Shown here: in pieces, positions 1-7,961 of the stretch
How the letters are laid out: the number at the start of each line of letters is the position of its first letter
Numbering within the stretch: position 1 is the first letter of the stretch
NCBI RefSeq assembly: GCF_900184895.1
Contig: NZ_FXZK01000017.1
Coordinates: 1 to 52,325 of the forward strand
DNA: 52,325 bases
Direction of reading: 5' to 3'
DNA from: Flavimaricola marinus
Lineage (GTDB): Bacteria > Pseudomonadota > Alphaproteobacteria > Rhodobacterales > Rhodobacteraceae
Notes under the pieces: generated by a model
Seen by the model: only the letters and a program-made list of their open reading frames with translations
Databases searched by the model: none
What the model was told of the DNA's origin: nothing
Made by a program: the position numbers and the translations under genes

Positions 1-827
1 GAGTGCGTGACGATCATGTCGACAGGCAGGTTCAGCATGTCGAACATGGTGCAGGAGGTGGCCTCGGAGTATTCCCCGATGGTGAAGCTCTTGCCGTAGC
101 GATGGCCGACGACGCCTTCGGAGAGCTCGAAGTGATCTCCTTGAAACGTCACTCGCGTGTTGGCCACGTTGAATGACAGAAAGCCGTAGGTGTTTGTCGG
201 ATAGAGCGGCAGTTCCTGACCTGTGTTGAGGGCTCCCAGAAACCCGATCAACTCGCCACTCTTGGCCGACAGGACGCGCGGATTCAGCTCCGTCAGGCCC
301 GACACGAACACACTTACGGCCTCGCCCAAACGACGCAGACGCTTCTCGGTTGCTTCCTTCAGCCGGTCTGGCGCGCTGCGGTTCAGGAAGGGCAGGACGC
401 TTTTGGGAGGCGGGCGATGAATAACGCTGAGCGTCAAGGTTTTGTCGCGCAGGCCACTGCTCTCGAGTTTCTTGCGCCAGAGCCGGTCCACTTCTCCAGC
501 AAAACTGTCCTCGCGCACTGGCTCGAGGTCCGGCGTGATCGCCTTCGAGACCTTGTGGACGTAGTAGCTGAACTCCGGCCCCAGCTGCGCGATGATCCGG
601 GCAAAAAGCGCCGTCACCTTGTCGAGATAGGCATCATCCGTCGTGTAGCTGTTGACCCCGTCGAGCCGAATGCACTGGAAGAGCTCGTTCACCCGCGTCC
701 GTACGGTGCGGTCATCGACCAGGCTGACGTAAGGCAGCATATGCGCGAGGCGAGTTTCGCGGGCATACCAGTCGGGCGTCATCGTGCGGAGATCGAGCGT
801 TTCGTCCAAGGCTGTATTAGGGTGCAT
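1..827 (-). CDS. virB4: VirB4-type conjugation ATPase, N-terminal part (runs off left edge)
   Basis: The reading frame is open from an ATG at 827 to the window edge, giving about 275 N-terminal residues. The translation, with stretches such as DGVNSYTTDDAYLDK, SGELIGFLGALNTGQ and VGHRYGKSFTIGEY, matches the N-terminal CagE/TrbE/VirB region of VirB4 ATPases. These proteins energise pilus assembly and substrate transfer at the inner face of the membrane. The Walker motifs lie further C-terminal and are outside the window, so the ATPase core cannot be checked. The start overlaps the end of virB3 by 11 bases, as expected within a virB operon. The frame is intact throughout the visible part. Confidence 0.9.
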   Translation of the reverse strand, partial: MHPNTALDETLDLRTMTPDWYARETRLAHMLPYVSLVDDRTVRTRVNELFQCIRLDGVNSYTTDDAYLDKVTALFARIIAQLGPEFSYYVHKVSKAITPDLEPVREDSFAGEVDRLWRKKLESSGLRDKTLTLSVIHRPPPKSVLPFLNRSAPDRLKEATEKRLRRLGEAVSVFVSGLTELNPRVLSAKSGELIGFLGALNTGQELPLYPTNTYGFLSFNVANTRVTFQGDHFELSEGVVGHRYGKSFTIGEYSEATSCTMFDMLNLPVDMIVTH

Positions 828-1095
828 AGCTGTCCCCGCCATGGATGGAACGGTTCCGCGTCGGTGGCGTCTCCTGCAACGCGGTCATCATCACGTCGAT
901 GAAGCGCGGGTCCCAGTCTGCGGCCTTCCAAAGCACGGGGTAGAGCAGGGCGGCCACGCCCAGCACCGCAATGTGCTGGATCCAGACAAAAAGCAGCACC
1001 GAGCCAAAGAGCCAGACCATCGCATACATGATGGGCAGGCCCAGAAGCTTCGGTGGGCGCACGAGACCCAGAAAGAGGGGCGATCGCTCAGCCAC
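817..1095 (-). CDS. virB3: VirB3-like inner-membrane protein
   Basis: A protein of 92 residues if it starts at the GTG at 1095, which overlaps the virB2 stop and leaves the usual N-terminus ([20 protein letters not shown]) just before a hydrophobic hairpin. That hairpin is two membrane segments at about residues 23-38 and 43-58. Small size, two membrane segments and position between virB2 and virB4 are the family hallmarks. VirB3 is a short inner-membrane component that works with VirB4 in pilus assembly. An upstream ATG at 1152 would add a proline-rich stretch buried in virB2 and is unlikely. Its end overlaps virB4. Confidence 0.85.
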   Translation of the reverse strand: MAERSPLFLGLVRPPKLLGLPIMYAMVWLFGSVLLFVWIQHIAVLGVAALLYPVLWKAADWDPRFIDVMMTALQETPPTRNRSIHGGDSYAP

Positions 1096-1381
1096 CGGCG
1101 AAGACCGCGGCAACGATGGTGGGAGCGGCGGCAACACCGGCGATGCCGACAAGAACCCAGAGCGCCTGTCGCAGATCGATGATGTTGAAGAACCAGCTCA
1201 AGAAAACGCCGAGCACGGCCAGCGTGGCGATGACAACGCCAAGCGGGCCGGTCAGCGCATCGACGATGCCTTGCAACAGGCTCTGAATCGGCGAGAGATC
1301 GATGCTTTGCGCAAGAGCCGGTTCTGCAATGAGCAGTAACAGCGCGAGTGAGGCAATAAACAGGTTGGATATGTGTTTCAT
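1088..1381 (-). CDS. virB2: VirB2-like pilin precursor
   Basis: A 97-residue protein beginning [25 protein letters not shown] in two parts: a classical signal peptide with a likely cut after ALA. Two long hydrophobic segments follow (about 45-65 and 72-95) separated by a short polar loop. This is the architecture of VirB2/TrbC pilins, which are cut and packed into the conjugative pilus. The start codon overlaps the virB1 stop in an ATGA junction at 1378-1381, so translation is coupled. The much longer frame open upstream is only an overlap with virB1 coding sequence. Confidence 0.88.
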   Translation of the reverse strand: MKHISNLFIASLALLLLIAEPALAQSIDLSPIQSLLQGIVDALTGPLGVVIATLAVLGVFLSWFFNIIDLRQALWVLVGIAGVAAAPTIVAAVFAGG

Positions 1382-2112
1382 GAATTTGTTCCTTCCAATC
1401 GGGCCACGACGGCCATGACTCGGGCCACGTGGTTCTGGGTTTCTCGGTAGGGGGGAATGCCGCCGTATTGGCGCACTGCATCCTGTCCGGCGTTGTAGGC
1501 AGCCAGCGCCAGACGCGGATCGCCGAATGTCTCCAGCATCATCGCGAGGTAGCGGGCGGAGCCGTCGAGGTTCTGAAGCGGATCGCGTGGATCGACACCG
1601 AGATCGCGGGCGGTTGCTGGCATCAATTGACCAAGGCCAATGGCGCCAGCGCTCGAGACCGCATCCTGCCGATAGGCGCTCTCGACTTCGATATTGGCAC
1701 GGTAGAGCGTCAGCCAATCACGAACCGAGAGATCCGTGCGGCGCAGCCCGGGATGACTGGCATAGCGGAGGGCGGTGGCCTCGATGGCCGAGAGAACTTC
1801 GGCACGGGGCAGGGGAGCGGGCCGCGAGAGGGCTGCCATCTGGATTTCGTCTGGCTTAACGTCAATCTCACCGAGGATCGCCAGCTCATCAGCAGCGGAC
1901 CCCTGGCCAATGCCGTCATTGTAATTGCGGGCAAAGCTGTCCTGGGAGCGGGACGGGGTCAGAGAGCCATCGCTCTCCATGACCAGTACCATTTGCGCTG
2001 TGGCGGGACCTGCGAGATACCAGAAAAGGAGAAGGCTACTTGCTGCCGCCCTTGTCGGTTGTAGCCAGTTTGTGCGTTGTCCGCTGGCCTTCCTCGAGCG
2101 GGACATCGGCAT
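1378..2112 (-). CDS. virB1: VirB1-like lytic transglycosylase
   Basis: The C-terminal half carries a family-1 SLT domain: [19 protein letters not shown] with the catalytic Glu, then [10 protein letters not shown], the [13 protein letters not shown] region and the ALAAYNAG motif. VirB1 enzymes open the peptidoglycan locally so that the secretion channel can be built. A hydrophobic stretch ending AGPATAQ is a plausible signal peptide. The start is uncertain: ATGs at 2112 and 2106 both give a basic N-region before this stretch but overlap the upstream gene by about 75 bases, and neither has a clear ribosome site. An internal ATG at 1992 lies after the putative cut. The gene is coupled to virB2 by an ATGA overlap. 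Confidence 0.85.
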   Translation of the reverse strand: MPMSRSRKASGQRTNWLQPTRAAASSLLLFWYLAGPATAQMVLVMESDGSLTPSRSQDSFARNYNDGIGQGSAADELAILGEIDVKPDEIQMAALSRPAPLPRAEVLSAIEATALRYASHPGLRRTDLSVRDWLTLYRANIEVESAYRQDAVSSAGAIGLGQLMPATARDLGVDPRDPLQNLDGSARYLAMMLETFGDPRLALAAYNAGQDAVRQYGGIPPYRETQNHVARVMAVVARLEGTNS

Positions 2113-2389
2113 GGGAGAAGCCGATCCCGATAAGGAAGGAGACCACGCCCGTAATGGTCTTGAACTCGCGGATCTTGATGTCGTTATAGGTCGTTCGGGT
2201 ACGGGCTGTGACCAGCAACTTTTCCACGCCCTCGTCAGAGACCACACGCATGATCCAGACCCCGTAATAGCTGGGGCCCTTCTTATGTGCCGACTCCTGA
2301 CACAGGATTTCAGCGCTATAGCCACTTTCCACGAGTTCGCGGAAACGTGCTTCCGTAACCACATTTGGTGCTTCGATGTCCCAGTTCAT
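2036..2389 (-). CDS. small membrane-anchored protein at head of virB operon
   Basis: About 117 residues from the ATG at 2389 ([11 protein letters not shown]). An ATG at 2431 would add 14 residues. The soluble N-terminal part is acidic and mixed, with a [10 protein letters not shown] strand-like segment. A single hydrophobic segment ([17 protein letters not shown]) lies near residues 80-96 and a short basic tail follows. I do not recognise a family with a known function. It is the first gene of the virB operon, reading in the same direction and overlapping virB1, so a role in conjugation or its control is likely from context only. Confidence 0.65.
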   Translation of the reverse strand: MNWDIEAPNVVTEARFRELVESGYSAEILCQESAHKKGPSYYGVWIMRVVSDEGVEKLLVTARTRTTYNDIKIREFKTITGVVSFLIGIGFSHADVPLEEGQRTTHKLATTDKGGSK

Positions 2390-2451
2390 GGCCCGGCTCA
2401 CGCTTTCTTCAAACACGCAACATCCGGGCATTCCCACTTGAAGCCCAGAGT

Positions 2452-2476
2452 TACGATAGTATATTATTAACCGCAA
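2452..2476 (-). promoter_or_regulatory. shared promoter/operator-like motif upstream of virB operon
   Basis: On the plus strand this reads TACGATAGTATA, then TTATTA, then ACCGCAA. The same two blocks, TACGATA(A/G)TATA and ACCGCAA, recur at 4533-4553 upstream of another minus-strand gene of the conjugation region. Read on the minus strand, the A/T block could be a -10 element just ahead of the first gene of the virB operon. The repeat is visible directly. Its function as promoter or as the site of the nearby Xre-type regulator is inference. Confidence 0.45.
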
Positions 2477-2532
2477 GATATAATGCGGCAGATACGGCTG
2501 TATCTCAGTTACTCAAACTCTAGGCACGGCCA

Positions 2533-2853
2533 TTGGCGTCTATCAAGGAAAATAGGGGTTTCAGAAACCTGCGGTTGAGCCGGTGGGTGACGATGCAGGC
2601 TGTGGCATTGCTGATGCTCGTTCCGGTCGCAAGCCAAGCCGGATCCTGTCTTGCCCCGGTCCGGCCTTTTGTCCCAAGCGATTCGCAAGCGGCCCGGGAT
2701 TATGCCGACATCATCCGCAAGGACTTCGAGGTCTACATCGCGGACATTCAGGACTACTTCCGCTGCCTCGAGCTGGAGCGTGCGCGGGCCTTCGAAGAAG
2801 CCCGCGAAGTCAGTCAGGACTACGGGCGGTTTCTGGAACTGGTGGGGGATTGA
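2533..2853 (+). CDS. small secreted protein of the conjugation region
   Basis: Up to 106 residues. The segment VTMQAVALLMLVPVASQAG is a clear signal-peptide core, probably cut after QAG. The mature part is about 70 residues, highly charged and helical, with a conserved-looking pattern (DYADIIRKDFEVYIADIQ, then YFRCLELERARAFEEA) and two cysteines, one near each end of the mature domain. The start is unclear: TTG at 2533, TTG at 2575, GTG at 2587 and ATG at 2593 are all in frame, and the last three leave a more normal signal peptide. It is transcribed away from the virB operon. A periplasmic accessory role in conjugation is inferred from position only. Confidence 0.6.
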   Translation: MASIKENRGFRNLRLSRWVTMQAVALLMLVPVASQAGSCLAPVRPFVPSDSQAARDYADIIRKDFEVYIADIQDYFRCLELERARAFEEAREVSQDYGRFLELVGD

Positions 2854-2956
2854 TGGGCCACTGGGCATGCATCAGACTTGCATCCCTTGGAAACCAGACG
2901 CCGATAACACCCTCAAATATCTACTTTTTAGATAACAGATTTCATCCGCTAGCGAC

Positions 2957-2975
2957 GTCACAAAAGGTATGTGAC
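2957..2975. promoter_or_regulatory. inverted repeat in front of Xre-type regulator
   Basis: GTCAC (2957-2961) and GTGAC (2971-2975) form a perfect inverted repeat with a 9-base spacer, ending two bases before the GTG start of the regulator at 2978. The position suggests an autoregulatory operator or a structure affecting initiation. The arms are short, so chance is possible. Confidence 0.35.
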
Positions 2976-2977
2976 GC

Positions 2978-3235
2978 GTGTCGAAAACAATCTGGAGTAC
3001 CGGGCATCTGGCCCTTTGTCAGTCTTTGGTCGAGGCCCGAAAACACGCGGGTCTGGGGCAGAAAGACTTGGCGGACAGGCTCGACTGTCATCAGTCTCTC
3101 GTGGCGCGCATTGAAAGTGGCCAGCGACGGATCGACGTTGTCGAGTTCATCGTATTGTCCCGGGCGCTTGGCTTCGACTTATCGGAGGTTCTGGCGATCG
3201 TCGAAGCCGCCACGGAGCCCGACCACAAGATTTGA
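2978..3235 (+). CDS. Xre/Cro-family transcriptional regulator
   Basis: An 85-residue protein starting at GTG. It consists of little more than one helix-turn-helix domain: LVEARKHAGLGQKDLADRL, then CHQSLVARIESGQRRI, then VVEFIVLSRALGFDLSEV, the five-helix pattern of the Cro/C1 fold. No sensing domain is present. Regulators of this size commonly control plasmid or conjugation genes, and the nearby virB operon and its secreted accessory genes are obvious candidate targets. An inverted repeat directly upstream may be its own operator. Confidence 0.8.
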   Translation: MSKTIWSTGHLALCQSLVEARKHAGLGQKDLADRLDCHQSLVARIESGQRRIDVVEFIVLSRALGFDLSEVLAIVEAATEPDHKI

Positions 3236-3240
3236 AAACA

Positions 3241-3357
3241 ATGCAATTCTGGGGCGTTCTGCTTTGGATGTCCCCGCGTGAGATCAGCTACCTCAATGAA
3301 GAGCAGTTAGCCAACATCCACCACGTGCGGCCTGCGGCGCGAGTGAGCGCCTTATGA
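3241..3357 (+). CDS. possible 38-residue protein
   Basis: A short frame from ATG at 3241 to TGA at 3355, five bases after the Xre-type regulator. The peptide (with SPREISYLNEEQLANIHHV in its middle) has a natural-looking composition and would be co-transcribed with the regulator. There is no recognisable domain and no strong ribosome site. It is listed only as a candidate. Confidence 0.22.
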   Translation: MQFWGVLLWMSPREISYLNEEQLANIHHVRPAARVSAL

Positions 3358-3403
3358 CACCATGCCGCAAATTCAGCGCCACAGTGCAGGAAGTCAGTAA
3401 ACA

Positions 3404-3631
3404 GTGAACGATGATAAAGGTGAGGGCGTCGCGATCGCCAATCTGATCGGGACCGATGGGTGCAGCGTTGTTGGTTGGGTTTATCGCTGGACTACAGGCG
3501 CGCATGCGGTGATGTGGGACGTCCACGGGCCCCAACCGGTGTCGGAAATCCGGCCGGATCTCACTGCGGAACAGAAACAGGAAATTGACTTCGACGCGCT
3601 CACGCGGATCGGAAGAGACGAGGGCGGGTGA
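3404..3631 (+). CDS. small conserved-looking hypothetical protein
   Basis: A 75-residue protein starting at GTG, preceded by AGGAAG about ten bases upstream. The sequence is acidic at the C-terminus, and the central part (SVVGWVYRWTTGAHAVMWD) looks like beta strands. It has no signal peptide or membrane segment, and I know no function for it. It sits between the Xre-type regulator and a convergent secreted-protein gene in the conjugation region. Confidence 0.5.
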   Translation: MNDDKGEGVAIANLIGTDGCSVVGWVYRWTTGAHAVMWDVHGPQPVSEIRPDLTAEQKQEIDFDALTRIGRDEGG

Positions 3632-3751
3632 GGACAGAGAGCCCGCAGTGGTTGCCGAAACGCCAAATAGCCTGTGGACCGCGATGCGTAAGCGGTGCCG
3701 TCGTACAATTCAAAGGAGCCGGGTTCCGTGGCCAGCCAATGCAGCGGTAGG

Positions 3752-4498
3752 TCAGTAGTTTACCTGCTCAAACCCATAATTGCCCTCATAGTCACGCCAA
3801 TCGACGAACACGGAACGGTGATAGATGCCGGGGCAATTCTGGCCCCAGCGTTCGAGACCGACATGGTCGGCTGGTAGGGCGGCTATGGAAGACCTCTGCC
3901 AGGCGAAGTCACCTTGGATGCCATAAGTGCCGAGGACCACGGTGGCGCTACGGTTGCAGTCACCATCACGACCGGATTCGTGCTGTCGGGCATACCGGAC
4001 ATCAAAGACTCGGATGGATCGTACGAAGTTGAATTCAGGTCCGCTAATGTCGATGTCCGCGCGGTCCTGAACAAGCCGAAGGGCCCGATCGGCGCGAACA
4101 AGGTCATCTGGGGCTTCTGGAGTGCGCCATGCAGCCTCAATTGGGTCAGCGGCATCGCGCGCTGGAAAGGATTGTCGCGGTCCAGTGTTGTTGTTCTGGA
4201 AGAACGCTTCAAAGATGCGTTCTGCACTGCTTGGTGCTGGGGCAGTCTCATAGGAAACACCCATAGGACAGCGCCAGATTTGTAGCGGCGGTTCCACCGG
4301 CCATGGCGTAATGCGTCGGATGAATTCGGCGCGAGCTCTGGCGCATGGCACGGAAGCAGGCCAACCGCCTGACAGGCACAAGAGGATCGCGCAATCGATC
4401 GGGTAGGTCTGCGCGCGGGCGGCCATCGGCAGCGGAAGACCCGCCACAGCCAAAGCGACTGCGAACGAGGGGAGGAGTTTCTTGAGTAGATGACGCAT
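3752..4498 (-). CDS. secreted protein of the conjugation region
   Basis: A protein of 248 residues from the ATG at 4498, which has AAAGGG eight bases upstream and gives a good signal peptide (MRHLLKKLLPSFAVALAVAG, cut near AARA). The mature start is cysteine-containing (TYPIDCAILLCLSGGWP) with a pattern CARARAEFIRRITPWPVEPP that I associate with secreted proteins of Rhodobacterales conjugative elements. No enzymatic motif is seen. Several cysteines suggest disulfides in the periplasm. The upstream region shares a sequence motif with the virB promoter region, so the two are probably co-regulated. Confidence 0.65.
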   Translation of the reverse strand: MRHLLKKLLPSFAVALAVAGLPLPMAARAQTYPIDCAILLCLSGGWPASVPCARARAEFIRRITPWPVEPPLQIWRCPMGVSYETAPAPSSAERIFEAFFQNNNTGPRQSFPARDAADPIEAAWRTPEAPDDLVRADRALRLVQDRADIDISGPEFNFVRSIRVFDVRYARQHESGRDGDCNRSATVVLGTYGIQGDFAWQRSSIAALPADHVGLERWGQNCPGIYHRSVFVDWRDYEGNYGFEQVNY

Positions 4499-4532
4499 GC
4501 TGAGGGCCCTTTGCAACAAGGCTCAGCATACA

Positions 4533-4553
4533 TACGATAATATACTACCGCAA
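4533..4553 (-). promoter_or_regulatory. second copy of the shared promoter/operator-like motif
   Basis: On the plus strand it reads TACGATAATATA, two bases, then ACCGCAA. This is the same bipartite motif as 2452-2476 but with four fewer bases between the blocks. It lies 35 bases upstream of the secreted-protein gene that starts at 4498 on the minus strand. The sequence match is seen directly, and co-regulation is inferred. Confidence 0.45.
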
Positions 4554-4690
4554 CAATAAGTATAAATACGCGTAAGGCTTATTATGTTCATTCTAATTCA
4601 AATGGACCGTTCTGGACTACGTCTACCGTCGCACATCAAACGGCAACTCTGGCTCCCGAAGCACAGGCCCGCAAACTGCGGATTGTAACG

Positions 4691-5092
4691 CTATGGTCTC
4701 CGACTGAGCCAGTCAAACTCAGTGTCACCGACACAGTTAATGATTGTCCATAATCTGATTGTGGTATTTGTCGCCGCAGTGCCATACGCTTCTCTATCGA
4801 GCACTGAAAGCGTAATTGCGTATGAAGGATACTCAAAGGATATTGCATGTAGAGACCACCGATTGACGGTCACACAGATTAGTTTTTCAATAGAAGAACA
4901 ATCGAAGGTGAACGGGTAGAGAAATCCGGTCTGAGGTTCATACTCAATAGTTGCGGTTGCATCAGTCATTGTGAGTGTTGCCATCAACTGTGGGCCAGCT
5001 CGTTCCTGAAGCTCCAACCGACAAACCGTGTCGGCAAGCAATGGCCCAGCACTAGCTACAAGTGCAAAGATCAGAATGCTAGTTTTTGTCAC
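4691..5092 (-). CDS. secreted hypothetical protein
   Basis: A protein of 133 residues from a GTG at 5092 with AAAGGAAAG upstream. This start gives a clean signal peptide (TKTSILIFALVASAGPLLA). The mature domain appears beta-rich (ATIEYEPQTGFLYPFTFDC and SFEYPSYAITLSVLDREAYG), with four cysteines that could form two disulfides. The local DNA is more AT-rich than its surroundings, suggesting transfer from another source. Function unknown. The longer frame upstream (to 5149) lacks a better start. Confidence 0.5.
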   Translation of the reverse strand: MTKTSILIFALVASAGPLLADTVCRLELQERAGPQLMATLTMTDATATIEYEPQTGFLYPFTFDCSSIEKLICVTVNRWSLHAISFEYPSYAITLSVLDREAYGTAATNTTIRLWTIINCVGDTEFDWLSRRP

Positions 5093-5242
5093 GCCCAAGA
5101 TCTTTCCTTTTTGCGAAATTCTTGCATCGCCATTTACCTTGCGCCTCATTGAAGCAGAGCCTTAGTCTGCATTTACCTGACTCGTCATGTTTCAAAGTCT
5201 TGCCACGATTATTCCAAGCAGTTCGAGGCCTCGGTGACGTGG

Positions 5243-5473
5243 TTAGATTTCTGGCGTTTTCTGACACCCCATACATTTGCGAAGGTCAGCCTTAAAAAGT
5301 GCATCGTCAACGCCATGTTCTTTGCTGGCGTCTTCGACCGTGTGAAAAGAACTCACCATGCAACCGACGCACAACATTTTATACTTAATGAAAACTGGAA
5401 TTGTTTGCGGCCATTGCGTCATCAGCGCGCATAGCGAGAGATCATTCAGGTCGTCACATTTGGGCCTTTGCAT
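5243..5473 (-). CDS. DUF1858 / hybrid-cluster-associated redox disulfide domain protein
   Basis: A 76-residue protein with the DUF1858 pattern: DLSLCALMTQWPQTIPVF, then KYKMLCVGCMVSSFHTVEDA. C35 and C38 form the family CxxC. A second pair, C67 and C70 (CMGC), lies near the C-terminus and may be a lineage addition. This family occurs beside hybrid cluster proteins and NO- or nitrite-response genes and resembles the N-terminal domain of RIC (ScdA/YtfE) di-iron proteins. It is cytoplasmic, possibly a redox or metal-handling partner. No FNR-like site is visible in the 227 bases upstream. Confidence 0.75.
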   Translation of the reverse strand: MQRPKCDDLNDLSLCALMTQWPQTIPVFIKYKMLCVGCMVSSFHTVEDASKEHGVDDALFKADLRKCMGCQKTPEI

Positions 5474-5700
5474 ATCAGCCTCACGAGTGCCTAAACTTTC
5501 ATCCTAACGGAGTCGGTCGCAGCGTCTTTGCGCTAGCACAAACTCGCTGTCACAAGCATATTTCAAACCTTAGCTCGGAAGATGCGGGTGTTCCCGCCGT
5601 AGCTTTAGCATTCCCAAGATCGATTGCGCTTTTGCAGCAACATGCATGGAGCCAGTTCACCTAACACCGGGCTCCAAGCGTTGAAGCGAATGAACTTAAT

Positions 5701-6114
5701 TCACTCTGCGATGTGTTGTTTAGCAAGAATGGTCCTGCCTGCGATGATGGCAATGGCCACCCAAACGATGAGGCGCAAGGTCATCGCGCCCACCGTGCGC
5801 ATCTCGAAGGCTCCACCCCCATAGATGTGCAGACCAAAAAGTGCGAACACAGCCGCGATCGAGACAGCTATTGTGATAGCGATCCAAACCGCCCAGCGAC
5901 GCAACATCGCTATCCCAACACCAGCCAGAACATAGACAAACCCCGATAGAAAATTGAACCACAATACGAAGTAAACCGCGTTGCCAGCTGCTGCCTGCGC
6001 AGCTTCACCACCGAAAAGCACTCTGCCACCGGACAGTATGGTCAGAACTCCAAAGACAATGGCGACGCCTGCAGCAGTTTTCATTGGCCAATTTCTGTTT
6101 GAAAGGTTCTTCAC
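5701..6114 (-). CDS. four-helix membrane protein, last gene of exporter operon
   Basis: A 137-residue protein with four membrane segments (about 12-32, 47-67, 73-93 and 108-130) and short polar loops. It has no known catalytic motif. Its ATG overlaps the stop of the upstream ATPase gene in an ATGA junction, so it is translated with the tetR-adaptor-permease-ATPase set. It might be an accessory subunit of that exporter, or simply a membrane protein of unrelated function. Confidence 0.7.
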   Translation of the reverse strand: MKNLSNRNWPMKTAAGVAIVFGVLTILSGGRVLFGGEAAQAAAGNAVYFVLWFNFLSGFVYVLAGVGIAMLRRWAVWIAITIAVSIAAVFALFGLHIYGGGAFEMRTVGAMTLRLIVWVAIAIIAGRTILAKQHIAE

Positions 6115-6821
6115 GACACTTCCTCCTCTTGATCTTCCAGAACCCCATCGCGCAGGTGAAACAACCGGTCGAAGCGGTCATAGATCTTTTCGTCATGGGT
6201 GACAGCGACAATGCAGGCATCCTGTTCGGCAGCCAGTTTGCGCAACAGATCCATCACGATCCCCGCGCGTTTGCTGTCCAGCGCCGCCGTTGGCTCGTCC
6301 GCCAGAATGATGCGCGGGCTGTTCGCGAGGGCACGTGCGATGGCCACGCGTTGCGCTTCACCTCCCGACAGAAGTGCCGGCATGGCGTCCTTGCGATGGC
6401 CTACTTCAAGATAATCGAGCAACTCCACAGCCCGCTCTTGAGCCTCCGCAGACGATCGACCCGCCAGCGTCAACACCAAGGCGACATTGTCACAGGCGTT
6501 GAGAAACGGAAGCAGGTTATGGAACTGAAAGATGAAGCCGATCTTGTCGAGCCGCAGGCGGCGCAGATCGCCGCGCAGGGCGCGGTTGTCATAGACCAGT
6601 TCGCCGTCCAGCGTCACCCGGCCTACGGTCGGCGCGATAATGCAGCCGATGACGTTGAGCAGTGTGGTCTTGCCCGAACCCGATGGGCCCAGCAGGGCGA
6701 CCACCTCGCCACGGCGTACGGTCAGGCCAATGTCGCGCAGCGCATCGACGCGCGCCTCGCCCTCGCCAAAATGCTTGGAGACGCCGGCGATCTCGATCAG
6801 GGGCTGGCGCGCGTCATCCAT
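6111..6821 (-). CDS. ABC exporter ATPase (LolD/MacB-type)
   Basis: A complete 236-residue ABC ATPase. It has a Walker A (GPSGSGKTT) near residue 44, Q-loop (FIFQFHNLLPF), signature LSGGEAQRVAIARAL, Walker B (RIILADEPTAALD) and switch His in VAVTHDEKIY. The insert and the Q-loop style are those of the LolD/MacB/DevA branch, which works with FtsX-like permeases. The permease lies immediately upstream with a 3-base gap and a periplasmic adaptor lies before that, so this is a three-part export machine. The substrate is not identifiable. Confidence 0.88.
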   Translation of the reverse strand: MDDARQPLIEIAGVSKHFGEGEARVDALRDIGLTVRRGEVVALLGPSGSGKTTLLNVIGCIIAPTVGRVTLDGELVYDNRALRGDLRRLRLDKIGFIFQFHNLLPFLNACDNVALVLTLAGRSSAEAQERAVELLDYLEVGHRKDAMPALLSGGEAQRVAIARALANSPRIILADEPTAALDSKRAGIVMDLLRKLAAEQDACIVAVTHDEKIYDRFDRLFHLRDGVLEDQEEEVS

Positions 6822-6824
6822 TGT

Positions 6825-7961
6825 TCAGCCTCCGATCGCTGTTGCCGGATCGACCTTCAGCGCTGCGCGGACACCAAGCCCGCTGGCGACGATACAAACC
6901 ACGATGATAATCCCGCCGAGTGCCGCCGCATTCACCGGCTCCAGCACGACGCGGCGGGGGAAGTAGTCCTTGACCAGCAGGATCAGGATCAGGCCGAAAC
7001 TCCAGCCAACCATACCCAGGGCTAACGATTGTTGCACGATCAGGCTGACGATGGTGCGATCGGGCGCGCCGATCAGCTTCAAGGTGGCAATCTGTTTGAG
7101 TTTTTCCATCGTCATCGTGTAGATGATCAGCGCGATCACCACGGCCGAGACCGTCAGCAGAATACCGAGGAACAGGCCGATCTGCCGCTTGGCGCGGTCC
7201 ACGACCGACCCGATCAGGATCGCCTCCTGCTCTGCCTGCGTCAGCGCGCCGAGGTGCTTCCACTGACGAACAGTGGTGGCGACACCCTGCGGATCGGCCG
7301 CGGGTTCGAGCCGGGCGATGACCGCCGCAACGGTGTCGGCGCTTTCCAGCAGGCCGGCACCCCGCGCGGTCTGGACTCGCTGGGCTGGCGGGGCAAGTTG
7401 CGATTGCAGGGTTTGCGCATCGACGAGTGTGATGAACGCGGCAGGGTCGCCGCCCGAATTCATCGTATCCTCGACGAGGCCAACGACAGCAAAGCTGTTG
7501 CGGCCGAGGCGGATGCGGTCGCCGACCACAAGCCCGGTCTGCCGGTCGGCCACTAGTTCGAAATGGGTCTGCGTGATACCGCGCCCCTCGGCAATTGCCT
7601 GCGGCCCGCCGGGGCGCCCTGGCTCATAGCCGATGACATACAGGCGCAGTGTGTCGCCCGCATGGCGCGCCTCGACGGTCTGGTAGGTGATGCTGCCCGC
7701 TTCTGCCACGCCATGCAGCCGGGCGACGGCATCACGCGTGCTGCCGGGGATCTTTGAGGCCTCCGCAAATGGGCCTTGCGTGCCCGATTCCACCACCCAA
7801 AGATCGGCTTGCGGTGCCTTCACGATATTTAATGCGTCGGCGACCAGACCATTGTAGATCCCGATCATCGCCAGCACGACCGCCATCAGCAGACTGAGGC
7901 CAAGACAGGTCAGCACAAATCGAAACAGGTTGTGACGCACATCGCGGTAGGCGAGGTTCAT
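6825..7961 (-). CDS. FtsX-like ABC permease (DevC/MacB-type)
   Basis: A 378-residue protein. There is one membrane helix near residues 10-30 (FVLTCLGLSLLMAVVLAMIG), a large extracytoplasmic MacB_PCD-like domain, and three C-terminal helices at about 260-285, 305-330 and 345-368. This is the FtsX permease layout, as in DevC. It forms the membrane part of the exporter with the adjacent ATPase. The start overlaps the adaptor stop (ATGA at 7958-7961). Confidence 0.85.
   Translation of the reverse strand: MNLAYRDVRHNLFRFVLTCLGLSLLMAVVLAMIGIYNGLVADALNIVKAPQADLWVVESGTQGPFAEASKIPGSTRDAVARLHGVAEAGSITYQTVEARHAGDTLRLYVIGYEPGRPGGPQAIAEGRGITQTHFELVADRQTGLVVGDRIRLGRNSFAVVGLVEDTMNSGGDPAAFITLVDAQTLQSQLAPPAQRVQTARGAGLLESADTVAAVIARLEPAADPQGVATTVRQWKHLGALTQAEQEAILIGSVVDRAKRQIGLFLGILLTVSAVVIALIIYTMTMEKLKQIATLKLIGAPDRTIVSLIVQQSLALGMVGWSFGLILILLVKDYFPRRVVLEPVNAAALGGIIIVVCIVASGLGVRAALKVDPATAIGG

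Noticed and set aside
1527-1859. Plus-strand frames opposite virB1 and virB2
   Set aside because: Shadows of the minus-strand virB genes, whose signal peptides and motifs are clear.
5648-5675. GGAGCC...GGCTCC hairpin after the exporter operon
   Set aside because: Six pairs with a 16-base loop and no T-run. Not distinguishable from chance.
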